A stretch of DNA of 64,000 bases from Cellulomonas sp. JZ18 (lineage in GTDB: Bacteria > Actinomycetota > Actinomycetes > Actinomycetales > Cellulomonadaceae). The notes beneath the pieces are model-generated. The model was not told where the DNA came from, did no database searches, and worked only from the letters and a program-made list of their open reading frames with translations. This document shows, piece by piece, positions 7,860 through 15,225 of this stretch. The stretch is from positions 682,001 to 746,000 of the forward strand of contig NZ_CP045245.1 of assembly GCF_009720485.1 (NCBI RefSeq), given 5' to 3'. The stretch's first letter is position 1, and every line of letters begins with the position of its first letter. Made by a program: the position numbers and the translations under genes.

Positions 7860-8705
7860 TCGGGATAGGCCGCAGTGAATTGCGGCATCAGGATCACCTC
7901 ACGCACGCGCGACCCTGTCCCTGCGACGCGTGCCGCGACGTCGCCGAGTTGCGCGGCCGTCACGCTCGTCGACGAGAGATCGACCACGACGCCTCCTCCA
8001 GGTACCTGGCTCCCCTTCTTCGCGATGGCGCTGATGATTGCACTCGGATTCCTGGTCGTCGGCGTGTACACATCCCACTGAACTCCGTCGACGAGCAGAT
8101 CGCTCGTGCCGCTGCCTCGTGAGGCACCGGGGACGGGATCGCGAAGCACCACGTCCCGCCCGAGGGAGGCCATGTGCTCCGCCGCTCGCGTCTCGCTCGG
8201 AGAAGCGTTCCGAGCCGGCACCGACAACGTGCCGAGTCGCGGGCCTGCGACGACCTGCGGTGACCGCGGGCAGGACTCGCCCATCTTGCCGCGCAGGTTG
8301 TCGTTGTGGGTGACGACGTCGGTGCCGTCGGTGGTGGTGACGGTGTAGGTGTGGTCGGTGTCGACGGTGAGGTTGTGGACCGTCGCGGTCTGCGACCGGT
8401 GGGTGGTGGCGGCGAGGGTGACGGGGGTGCCGTCGGCGTCGAGGAGCTGGTCGCCGGGGTTCAGCTCCCCGGCGGGGACCCAGTCGCCGTCGGCGGTGAG
8501 GAACAGGGTGCCCGTCGGTGGCGGTGATCTTGGTGTCGGCGGGCGGTCCGCCGCCGCCGGAGCCGACGAGGGTGAGGTCGACGAGGTCCTTGGCGCCGTG
8601 GCCGGTGATGGTGGCCACGACCTGGCGGTGGGTGGTGGTGCCGTCGGCCGCGACCGCGAGGACGGTGTCGCCGACCTGCACGTCGGCGATCGCCTTGCTG
8701 GACCC
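7860..8705 (-). pseudogene. HINT-A with CdiA-type C-terminal nuclease domain, frameshifted
   Basis: A second truncated HINT module with one extra G in the run near 8506, so its first half (AIADVQVGDTVLAV) and second half (LFLTADGDWVPAGELNPGD to VVTHN) lie in different frames. Beyond HINT the frame encodes about 140 residues. These contain SETRAAEHMASLGRDVVLRD, DLLVDGVQWDVYTPT, an Ala/Ile helix and GGGVVVDLS. This order (Glu, D..., W-D-V, hydrophobic strand VVVDL) resembles the PD-(D/E)XK-like tRNA nuclease domain at the C-terminus of CdiA toxins. No proper stop is seen before the frame runs into the next linker, and no cognate immunity gene follows. Confidence 0.65.
8301..8701. repeat. Direct repeat R2 (HINT-encoding, 401 bases)
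   Basis: Partner of R1 with one extra G in the GGG run at 8506-8508, which causes the frameshift in HINT-A. The preserved near-identity beside diverged flanks suggests recent duplication or ongoing gene conversion. Confidence 0.9.
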
Positions 8706-8934
8706 GTGAGCACGAAAGTCGAGCGACTTCCGCAGTGCACAGGGGGGCGAGGCCGTGACCGATGCGGACTACCAGAATTCCACATTGCGGAACACCGTGC
8801 GGGCATCCCGCCTACCGGTCCCTACTCGCATCGGTTCGGGTTTCGCCCCGGCGCCCCTCAGTCGCGGTGATTCATCTTCTCCATGGGAGATCAGGGATGC
8901 AGCACCGTGGCTCGCGGCGGCCTCAGATGATGGG

Positions 8935-9258
8935 TCATCCTTCTTCGACGTGGGTTTCGATCGTGAGGCCACGCGCCACCAGCTTGTTTCCCTCATACAG
9001 ATCGATGTTGGTGAGTCGGCGAGCCGCAGCCTCGTAGAGGCTGCCGAAGATCAATTCGATGCGGACGTTCTGCTCCTCGCCGAGGGCGATCTCCTTGCGT
9101 GCGTCGCGCGTGTGGACGATGCAGGACGTCTTGACTTCACCGAGATCCAACTGAGATCGAACACCGTCGGCCGGTGCCCGCAGCCGCCCTCCCTCCTCAG
9201 TGCGCAGGAAGCGGATCCTCGCGTCGAGGACCACAGGAGCAGGCGTCTCAGAAGACAT
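8935..9258 (-). CDS. Stand-alone EF-Tu domain 3-like beta-barrel protein
   Basis: A 107-residue protein. Its pattern follows the third domain of elongation factor Tu: DARIRFLRTEEGGR near residue 12 matches the EF-Tu strand ending EEGGR, IALGEEQNVRIELIF matches the MPGDN...VELI strand, and NIDLYEGNKLVARG matches FAIREGGRTVGAG. No GTPase domain is present. The gene overlaps the upstream small gene by 11 bases and sits in a cluster of toxin and immunity remnants. Proteins of this kind are poorly characterised. A role in immunity or in interaction with translation-directed toxins is inference. Confidence 0.65.
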   Translation of the reverse strand: MSSETPAPVVLDARIRFLRTEEGGRLRAPADGVRSQLDLGEVKTSCIVHTRDARKEIALGEEQNVRIELIFGSLYEAAARRLTNIDLYEGNKLVARGLTIETHVEEG

Positions 9259-9551
9259 GCTCGACCGCCCTCAGCGCGTTGTGGAAGATATCGCTCTGCG
9301 TGCCTGGCTGCACCGTGTACACGCCTCCGCGGAAGACCGAGACATCGATGCCGCGGAAGAAGTCCAACGACTTGAGTGGGTCCTTCGACACGGTAACCCG
9401 AAGAATGGCGACCAAGGACCCAGTCCCCGGCGATGAGCGTGCTGAAGAACTCTCGCTCGAGGCTTCGCCCATCGTGCGCAGTCGAGCACGGGACCTGGCT
9501 GATCGTTCGGTCTTCCCCGAGCAGCACGACTATGCGCTTTATTGTCTCCAT
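9248..9551 (-). pseudogene. Small gene, apparently frameshifted, upstream of the EF-Tu-like gene
   Basis: One frame starts METIKRIVVLLGEDRTISQ and stays protein-like to about LIAGDWVLG. From there a second frame, shifted by one base, looks coding (LVAILRVTVSKDPLKSLDFF through HNALRAVEHVF) and stops inside the next gene start. Together they would make a protein of about 100 residues. Either a real frameshift or a sequence error near 9400-9420 splits it, or a shorter 74-residue product starts at the ATG at 9472. Function is not recognised. Confidence 0.45.
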
Positions 9552-9564
9552 CAGGGCCGTCGGA

Positions 9565-9918
9565 TCACTCGCCCAGCGCGAACGGGCTGTCGAAGATGTC
9601 TCCGCCGTGCTCGAGGACGCGCAAAGAGGAGGCGACCACGAGGTTCCGACGACCCTCCGAGACGAGAACGAAGACCGTGCTCGATGCGCGATACTCCTCG
9701 CCCAGTGCTTCGAAGGCGTGCAGCACGTCCTTGTCCCCTGCGTCCTCTACGGCCACCCCTCGGAGTAGTCGAGGGCAGGAGACAAACTCCACGCCGTCGA
9801 AGAGAAGGTCCACGTTGACCGCATGGCTCGGGTTGCGAGGGCTCCTCACCAGCAGGCCGCCATGGCTGACTCGATACTTCCAGAGCTGGAAAGTCCGGTC
9901 TGGATAGATCGCGATCAT
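9565..9918 (-). CDS. Immunity-like hypothetical protein, 117 aa
   Basis: A small protein starting MIAIYPDRTFQLWKYRVSHG, with a Trp/Tyr-rich beta-like N-terminus, a central NVDLLFDGVEFV strand and an acidic C-terminus ending DSPFALGE. No signal peptide or helix bundle is evident. Size, acidity and position at the head of the minus-strand island fit a polymorphic-toxin immunity protein. No Shine-Dalgarno is seen before the ATG. I do not recognise the family with certainty. Confidence 0.6.
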   Translation of the reverse strand: MIAIYPDRTFQLWKYRVSHGGLLVRSPRNPSHAVNVDLLFDGVEFVSCPRLLRGVAVEDAGDKDVLHAFEALGEEYRASSTVFVLVSEGRRNLVVASSLRVLEHGGDIFDSPFALGE

Positions 9919-10290
9919 GAGAAGGGACTCGGAACGCGCACGCCGTTCGAGCGCGGGCGACCGGACATGCGGACCTCCGTCCGTGCGCCGCATCGCTGCC
10001 CACGCACCGTCGCGGCCGCCCCCTGCAGCGGCCGAGCCGTGCGTCACCCAAGGGGGTCGCGGCGTCGGCTGACCAGCGCGGGATTGGATCGCGAGACGAC
10101 CGCGGGCGGACCTGGACGGGTCGCCGGTTCGGGGACGGGCGCGGCCTGAGGGCGTGTCAGCGCAGGTGGTGCGGCGTGTCCGAGTTGCCCCGTTCTGCGC
10201 GGTCGTCGATTCCCACGTCGGTTCCCATGAGAGAACTCTCACCGCCTCCGGTCGCGTCGCGATGCCGGACGTGCTGGGTACGGTGCCCGC
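9919..10290. other. Divergent intergenic region with a short inverted repeat
   Basis: This 372-base region separates the island from the lipoprotein gene. It contains an inverted repeat TGAGAG-AA-CTCTCA at 10228-10241 and the lipoprotein promoter at its right end. I see no gene in it and no N-terminal part of a full toxin. Confidence 0.4.
10279..10284 (+). promoter_or_regulatory. Leaderless -10 TACGGT of the DUF2599 lipoprotein gene
   Basis: TACGGT lies 6 bases before the ATG and no Shine-Dalgarno is present, which fits a leaderless transcript. Confidence 0.55.
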
Positions 10291-11127
10291 ATGCGTACCG
10301 CGGGTGGCCTCGTGCTGGTGCCGGCCCTCGCGCTGCTGCTCGCGCTCGCGGGGTGCTCCGCGGCCCCCACGGCCTCGCCGGAGGCGACCGGCACGGCGGC
10401 GCCCGCGCCCGACGCGACGGCCGCCGTGACCGCTGCCCCGGACGGCGGGGTCGCACCGGCCCCGGACCCGAGGGCGCCCGGCGCCGAGCGCGTGCGCGCC
10501 GACGGTGCGGCCGTCCCCGGCGGGGACGGCGTCGTCGCCTGGGTGCTGCCCACGGACCCCGCGGCGGAGGTCGCGGTCGAGCCGCAGGGCGACGGGTCGG
10601 TGCGCGTCACCGTGCGGACCGCGCAGGCGGCCGTGACCGGCGCCTCGCTGGCGCCGGCGGAGGGCGTCACGGCGACCGTGCTGGAGGACGGGTCGGCCGT
10701 GCTGCGCCGTGGCGACGTCGTCGTCGGTGCGGTGGGCACCCCGGACGCCGCGCAGGCGCCCGCGCGGTGGTTCGAGGTCGAGGGGGTGCTCGTGCTGCGC
10801 GGGCGGCCCGCGGCCGTCGTGGAGGTGCTCGTCGGCACGTCGGCGCTCGCGTCGGCGACCTGGGGCGAGGCGGAGGGCGGACGGTCGCTGGCCGTCGTGC
10901 CCGCGGCGTGGGTGCGCGGCGGCTCGCTCGCCGCCCAGGAGGTGCTCGCCGCCCAGCTCGCCGTCGCGCAGCCCGAGGCGGCGACGGCGACGATGCAGGC
11001 GCAGCTCTGGTGCCACGCGCTCGGTGCCCCGGACAAGGACGCGTGGAACCTCGAGCCGTGGCGCCCCGAGGTCGGGACGGTCACGTTGCTCGCGACCCGC
11101 TGCAACCCCACCGACGACGACGTCTGA
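10291..11127 (+). CDS. DUF2599-type lipoprotein
   Basis: A 278-residue exported protein. The N-terminal hydrophobic segment ends in LAGC (Cys22), a lipobox, followed by about 40 residues of Ala/Pro/Thr tether. The C-terminal third reads like the DUF2599 family: a LAVVPAAW segment, then MQAQLWCHALG and WNLEPWRPEVG before a final ARCNP-like Cys (TRCNP), so two Cys may pair. Function of the family is not known. It should sit on the outer face of the membrane. Confidence 0.8.
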   Translation: MRTAGGLVLVPALALLLALAGCSAAPTASPEATGTAAPAPDATAAVTAAPDGGVAPAPDPRAPGAERVRADGAAVPGGDGVVAWVLPTDPAAEVAVEPQGDGSVRVTVRTAQAAVTGASLAPAEGVTATVLEDGSAVLRRGDVVVGAVGTPDAAQAPARWFEVEGVLVLRGRPAAVVEVLVGTSALASATWGEAEGGRSLAVVPAAWVRGGSLAAQEVLAAQLAVAQPEAATATMQAQLWCHALGAPDKDAWNLEPWRPEVGTVTLLATRCNPTDDDV

Positions 11128-11161
11128 CGGGCGACGTCCTACCGGGCCGGCGGGTGGTGCG

Positions 11162-11914
11162 TCAGCCCTCCTGCGCGGACCGCCGGCTCAGCACGAGCAC
11201 CGTCCCGGCCACGACGGCCGCGAGGCCCAGCGCGAGGACGGGAACCGCCGACGTGCCGGTCGCGGACAGGGTGTCGGCCCGTGCGGGGACGTCCCAGTCG
11301 AGGGCGAACGACGCGTCGGTGCCCGCGTCCTCGTGGGCTGCGAGGACCTGGGCGGTCTCGCTCGGGGCGGGGGAGGGCGTAGCCGTGGGCGCAGCCGCGG
11401 CCACCTCGGCGACGGGTGCGGCCGGCGCGGGCGACGCCGGCGCCGGAGCGGGGGCCGGGACGACCGGGGCCGGTGCGGGGGCCGGGGCGCCCGCCGGCGG
11501 TGCGGGGGCGGGGACCGGCGCGGGCGCGGGGACCGGCTGGGCCGCGCGGCACACCGGCGCCTGGCCGCCCTCGCCGAAGTGCTCGTCGAAGCCCGCCACC
11601 TGGACCCAGTGCACGCACGCGTCGGCCGGCAGCCCGAGCCGGTCCCACGTCACGGCGGAGGCGCCCACCAGGTCGTGGTAGCGCGTGCCGGGCCCCTCCA
11701 GGTGCACGTTGCGGGCGCCGGCGCCGGCCGGGGACGTCCACAGCACGTTGAGGTGCGCGTGCTCGGTGAGGACGTGTCCCTCCGGCAGCTCGATGCCCGT
11801 GCCGGTGACGCGGTACGGCGTCGGTGCGTCGGAGCCCGCAGCGGCGCCGGTGGCGGTGAGGGTGACGACGGCGACGGACGCGGCGAGTGCCAGCGCGGCG
11901 GTGCGGGGGTGCAT
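11162..11914 (-). CDS. Secreted, probably wall-anchored Pro/Ala-rich surface protein
   Basis: A 250-residue protein. The chosen ATG has GAGG 7 bases upstream and gives a clean signal peptide (MHPRTAALALAASVAVV onward). A folded region of about 110 residues with two Cys comes next, then a long Pro-Ala repeat (PAPAPVPAPAP type) that looks like a wall-spanning stalk. The C-terminus has LSATG, a hydrophobic helix and a basic tail RRSAQEG, the layout of sortase sorting signals with a non-canonical LPXTG motif. A class F sortase lies in the same window. Ligand unknown. Confidence 0.7.
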   Translation of the reverse strand: MHPRTAALALAASVAVVTLTATGAAAGSDAPTPYRVTGTGIELPEGHVLTEHAHLNVLWTSPAGAGARNVHLEGPGTRYHDLVGASAVTWDRLGLPADACVHWVQVAGFDEHFGEGGQAPVCRAAQPVPAPAPVPAPAPPAGAPAPAPAPVVPAPAPAPASPAPAAPVAEVAAAAPTATPSPAPSETAQVLAAHEDAGTDASFALDWDVPARADTLSATGTSAVPVLALGLAAVVAGTVLVLSRRSAQEG

Positions 11915-12062
11915 CGGGGTGCCTCGGTTCGGACGCGGGCGGGCGGTGGGGGCCCCGCGGCCCGGCGGCGGGCGGACCTGCGGCGGATCGGGGGCGTCGC
12001 GGCGGCGTACCGTGCGACCGGCGGCAGCGTAACGGGAGGGAACGCGCGAACGGGGCGAATCG

Positions 12063-12089
12063 TGCATGACGGTTCTCTCATGCAGAACC
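12063..12089. promoter_or_regulatory. Two overlapping inverted repeats in a divergent promoter region
   Basis: TGCATGA and TCATGCA form 7-base arms with an 8-base loop, and within the same bases GGTTCT and AGAACC form 6-base arms with a 7-base loop. The two hairpins exclude each other. They lie between the surface protein gene and the AlkZ-like gene and could be an operator. Confidence 0.35.
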
Positions 12090-12137
12090 GCTGGTCAGCG
12101 ACGTGCCGGCCCGTGCGGTCGTGTCGGACCCGCGCGC

Positions 12138-12143
12138 TAGCGT
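12138..12143 (+). promoter_or_regulatory. Leaderless -10 TAGCGT of the AlkZ-like gene
   Basis: TAGCGT is 7 bases before the GTG start codon; there is no Shine-Dalgarno. Confidence 0.5.
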
Positions 12144-12150
12144 CCCTCGG

Positions 12151-13343
12151 GTGACAGGTGCGGTCAGGACGGTGACGGCGGACGAGCGGCGGGCGCGGCT
12201 CGGCCGCAGGCACGCGCTCGCCCCGGGGCACGGCGCCGCCGACCCGGTCGGTGCGGCGCGCGCGGTGGTCGCGCTGCACAGCACGGACCCGGCGTCGACC
12301 GTGCTGTCCGCGCTCGCCCGCACCCCCGGCGCGAGCCCGGCCGACGTCGAGCGCGCGCTCTACGAGGACCGCGACCTGGTGCGCGTCCTGGCGATGCGGC
12401 GCACGGTCTTCGCAGTGCCGCACGACCTCGCGGCAACGGCGCTGGCCGCGGCAGGCGACACCGTGGCGGTGCAGCAGCGCCGGCTCCTGCACCAGCTCGT
12501 CGTCGCCTCCGGGATCACGCAGGAGCCGGAGGCGTGGGTCGCCCGCGCCGAGCGCGCCCTGCTCGACGCGCTGGCCGCGGCCGGCCAGGCCACCGCGCCC
12601 GAGCTCGCCGCAGCCGACCCGTCGCTCGCGCAGCGGGTCGTCCTCGAGCCCGGCAGGACGTACGAGACCACGCAGAGCGTCGCGAGCCGCCTGCTCACCA
12701 CGCTGTCCGCCGAGGGGCGCGTGCTGCGCGGCCGGCAGGTGGGGGGCTGGGCCGCGCCGCAGTTCCGGTGGACGACGCCGGCGCACTGGCGCGACCTCGG
12801 ACCGGCGCCCACGACCGGGGACGCGGCAGCCCGGCTCGCGCGCCTGTGGCTGCACGCGTACGGGCCCGCCCGGCCCGCGGACCTGCAGTGGTGGGCCGGG
12901 TGGACCGTCGCCCGGACGAAGGCGGCGCTGGCCGCGCTCGACACCGTCGCCGTCGTCCTCGAGGACGGGGCGCCGGGTGTCCTGCTCGCCGAGGACGCGG
13001 ACGAGGTCCCACCCGCGGACCCGTGGGTCGCGCTGCTGCCGGCCCTCGACCCGGCCGCGATGGGGTGGCGGCACCGCGACCCGTTCGTGGGGGAGCACCG
13101 CGAGCAGGTGTACGACCGCAACGGGAACGCCGGGCCGACCGTGTGGGTCGACGGGCGCGTCGTCGGGGGTGGGTGCAGCGCGCGGACGGCGAGGTGGCCG
13201 TGGAGCTCTTCGAGGACGTGGGGCGTGCGGCGGCCGACGCCGTCGCGGAGCGCGCCGCCGCGCTGACGGCCCAGCTCGCCGACGTCCGGCTGACGGCACG
13301 CGCCCGCGGCTGGACGCCGGTCGAGCAGCGCCTGCGCGCCTGA
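12151..13343 (+). CDS. Winged-helix DNA-binding protein, AlkZ/YcaQ-like (HTH_42); frameshift as sequenced
   Basis: About 395 residues once a one-base gap is bridged. The N-terminus carries the [20 protein letters not shown] pattern, and the middle has [12 protein letters not shown] and WTTPAHW, typical of the HTH_42 family, which includes DNA glycosylases that unhook interstrand crosslinks. The C-terminal [18 protein letters not shown] is cut off in frame, and the expected continuation [16 protein letters not shown] lies one base over. The shift falls at the G run 13165-13169. The start GTG follows a TAGCGT hexamer. DNA repair is the family expectation; the substrate here is unproven. Confidence 0.8.
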
Positions 13344-13423
13344 CCGGCGAACGCCGCACCCCGCGTGGCGGGCACGGGCGACGGGCCGTGCCGTGGACGC
13401 CGCCCGTGCCACGCGTGCGCGCA

Positions 13424-13435
13424 CGAATCGATTCG
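13424..13435. promoter_or_regulatory. 12-base palindrome upstream of the GH5 cellulase
   Basis: CGAATCGATTCG is a perfect palindrome with a central CG, the form of LacI-family operators. It lies about 135 bases before the cellulase start. Operator role is inferred. Confidence 0.45.
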
Positions 13436-13569
13436 GGCGACGTCCCGGGGCCCGTCGCCCTGGCGGGGGAGGCCCCCGCGGCGCACCCTCGACTCCCGAC
13501 GCGGCGACCGCCGTGCGTCCCCGCGCCGGAGCGGGGCGCGGCGCCGCGCGCTCACCATCGAGGAGATGC

Positions 13570-14994
13570 ATGTCCCAGCGCACCAGGGCGTTCGCCCTGC
13601 TGGCCGCGGCCCTGCTCGCGACGACGGGGATCGGCGCGACCGCCGCGCCGTCCGCGCAGGCGGCGGCCGGCTGCAGGGTCGACTACGCCGTCACGAACCA
13701 GTGGCAGGGCGGCTTCGGCGCCAACGTCACGGTGACGAACCTCGGCGACCCGCTGAACGGCTGGACCGTCGGCTGGACCTTCGCGTCCGGCCAGCGGATC
13801 ACGCAGGCGTGGAACGGGACCGCGACCCAGTCGGGCGGCACGGTGACCGTGCGCGACGCGGGCTGGAACGGGTCGGTCCGCACCGGCGGCACCGCGAGCT
13901 TCGGCTTCAACGGGTCGTGGAGCGGCTCCAACCCCGCCCCCACCCAGTTCACGGTCAACGGCGTCGCGTGCACGGGCTCGGTCACGACGACGCCCACGCC
14001 GACGCCCACCCGCACGCCCACCCCCACCCCGACGACGACGCCCCCGCCGCCCACCGGGACCACCCCGGTCGCGGTGAACGGCCAGCTCCGGGTCTGCGGC
14101 GTGAACCTCTGCAACCAGTACGGCAAGCCGATCCAGCTGCGCGGCATCAGCTCCCACGGCCTGCAGTGGTTCCCGGGCTGCTACAACGCGACGTCGCTCG
14201 ACGTGCTCGCGAACGACTGGAAGGCGGACGTCTTCCGCATCGCGATGTACGTCAACGAGAACGGCTACGTCACCGACCCGCCGGGCTTCACGGCACGCGT
14301 GAACTCCCTGGTGGACGAGGCCGAGAAGCGCGGCATGTACGCGATCGTCGACTTCCACACGCTCACGCCGGGCGACCCGAACGTGAACCTCGAGAACGCG
14401 AAGACGTTCTTCCGCAACGTCGCCACGCGCAACGCGGCGAAGACGAACGTGATCTACGAGATCGCGAACGAGCCGAACGGCGTGACATGGGAGCAGATCC
14501 GCACCTACGCGAACCAGGTGATCCCGATCATCAAGGCCGCCGACCCCGACGCCGTCATCCTCGTCGGCACGCGCGGCTGGTCGTCGCTCGGCGTCTCCAA
14601 CGGGTCGAGCTCGGCGGAGATCGTGGCGAACCCGCTGGCGTTCGACAACATCATGTACACCTTCCACTTCTACGCGGCGTCGCACCTGGACAACTACCGC
14701 GCCGAGGTGCGCAGCGCGGCGCAGCGGCTCCCGCTGTTCGTCTCCGAGTGGGGCACGACCAGCGCGACCGGCGGCGGCACCGTCGACCTCGCCAGCTCCA
14801 CGGCGTGGCTCGACCTGCTCGACTCGCTGAAGATCAGCCACGTCAACTGGACGTACTCCGACGCGAACGAGAGCAGCGCGGCGTTCCGTCCGGGGACCTG
14901 CTCCGGCTCGAGCTACGGGACGTCGCAGCTGACGCAGTCGGGCCAGTTCGTCCGCAGCCGGATCGTGACGCCGGACAGCTTCCCGACGAGCTGA
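13570..14994 (+). CDS. Secreted endoglucanase, CBM2-linker-GH5
   Basis: A 474-residue cellulase cutting internal beta-1,4-glucan bonds outside the cell. Residues 1-32 are a signal peptide ending AQA. A CBM2 cellulose-binding module spans about 33-136, with the paired Cys35 and Cys134 and exposed Trp residues. A Pro/Thr linker follows (about 139-165). The GH5 domain starts near residue 166; Glu301 in ANEP is the acid/base and Glu393 in SEWG the nucleophile. GAGGAG precedes the ATG. It is monocistronic, with a palindrome upstream. The CBM2 is close to that of the GH6 enzyme at 23030. Confidence 0.95.
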   Translation: MSQRTRAFALLAAALLATTGIGATAAPSAQAAAGCRVDYAVTNQWQGGFGANVTVTNLGDPLNGWTVGWTFASGQRITQAWNGTATQSGGTVTVRDAGWNGSVRTGGTASFGFNGSWSGSNPAPTQFTVNGVACTGSVTTTPTPTPTRTPTPTPTTTPPPPTGTTPVAVNGQLRVCGVNLCNQYGKPIQLRGISSHGLQWFPGCYNATSLDVLANDWKADVFRIAMYVNENGYVTDPPGFTARVNSLVDEAEKRGMYAIVDFHTLTPGDPNVNLENAKTFFRNVATRNAAKTNVIYEIANEPNGVTWEQIRTYANQVIPIIKAADPDAVILVGTRGWSSLGVSNGSSSAEIVANPLAFDNIMYTFHFYAASHLDNYRAEVRSAAQRLPLFVSEWGTTSATGGGTVDLASSTAWLDLLDSLKISHVNWTYSDANESSAAFRPGTCSGSSYGTSQLTQSGQFVRSRIVTPDSFPTS

Positions 14995-15127
14995 CCGACG
15001 CGCCGACGCGCGGCCCCGCCGCACCGGCGCAGCGCCCGCACCGTCGCCCCGGCCGGCCCGTGCCGACCGGGGCGACGGCCAGGCCCACGAGGCGGGACGG
15101 TGCGGTCGGGGCCGCGGTGCGCGCCGG

Positions 15128-15133
15128 TACGCT
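15128..15133 (+). promoter_or_regulatory. Candidate -10 TACGCT of purL
   Basis: TACGCT in the gap before purL, which would give a 5' leader of about 85 bases. No clear -35 is seen. Confidence 0.35.
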
Positions 15134-15225
15134 GGGGGTGTCTGCCGACCCGCGGCGCGGGACTGGTGGGGCGGGCCCGCTGAGGGCGACCACCCCCGGT
15201 GCCCGGGCCCCCACCGAGGGAACCG

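Noticed and set aside
7119..7868. A 249-codon plus-strand Gly/Val-rich frame
   Set aside because: It is the complement of the HINT-B domain and repeats in the second copy, so it is a shadow.
9919..10290. N-terminal part of a full toxin gene upstream of the island
   Set aside because: The minus frames in this gap are Arg-rich and lack repeats, signal or HINT start, so the modules are orphans.
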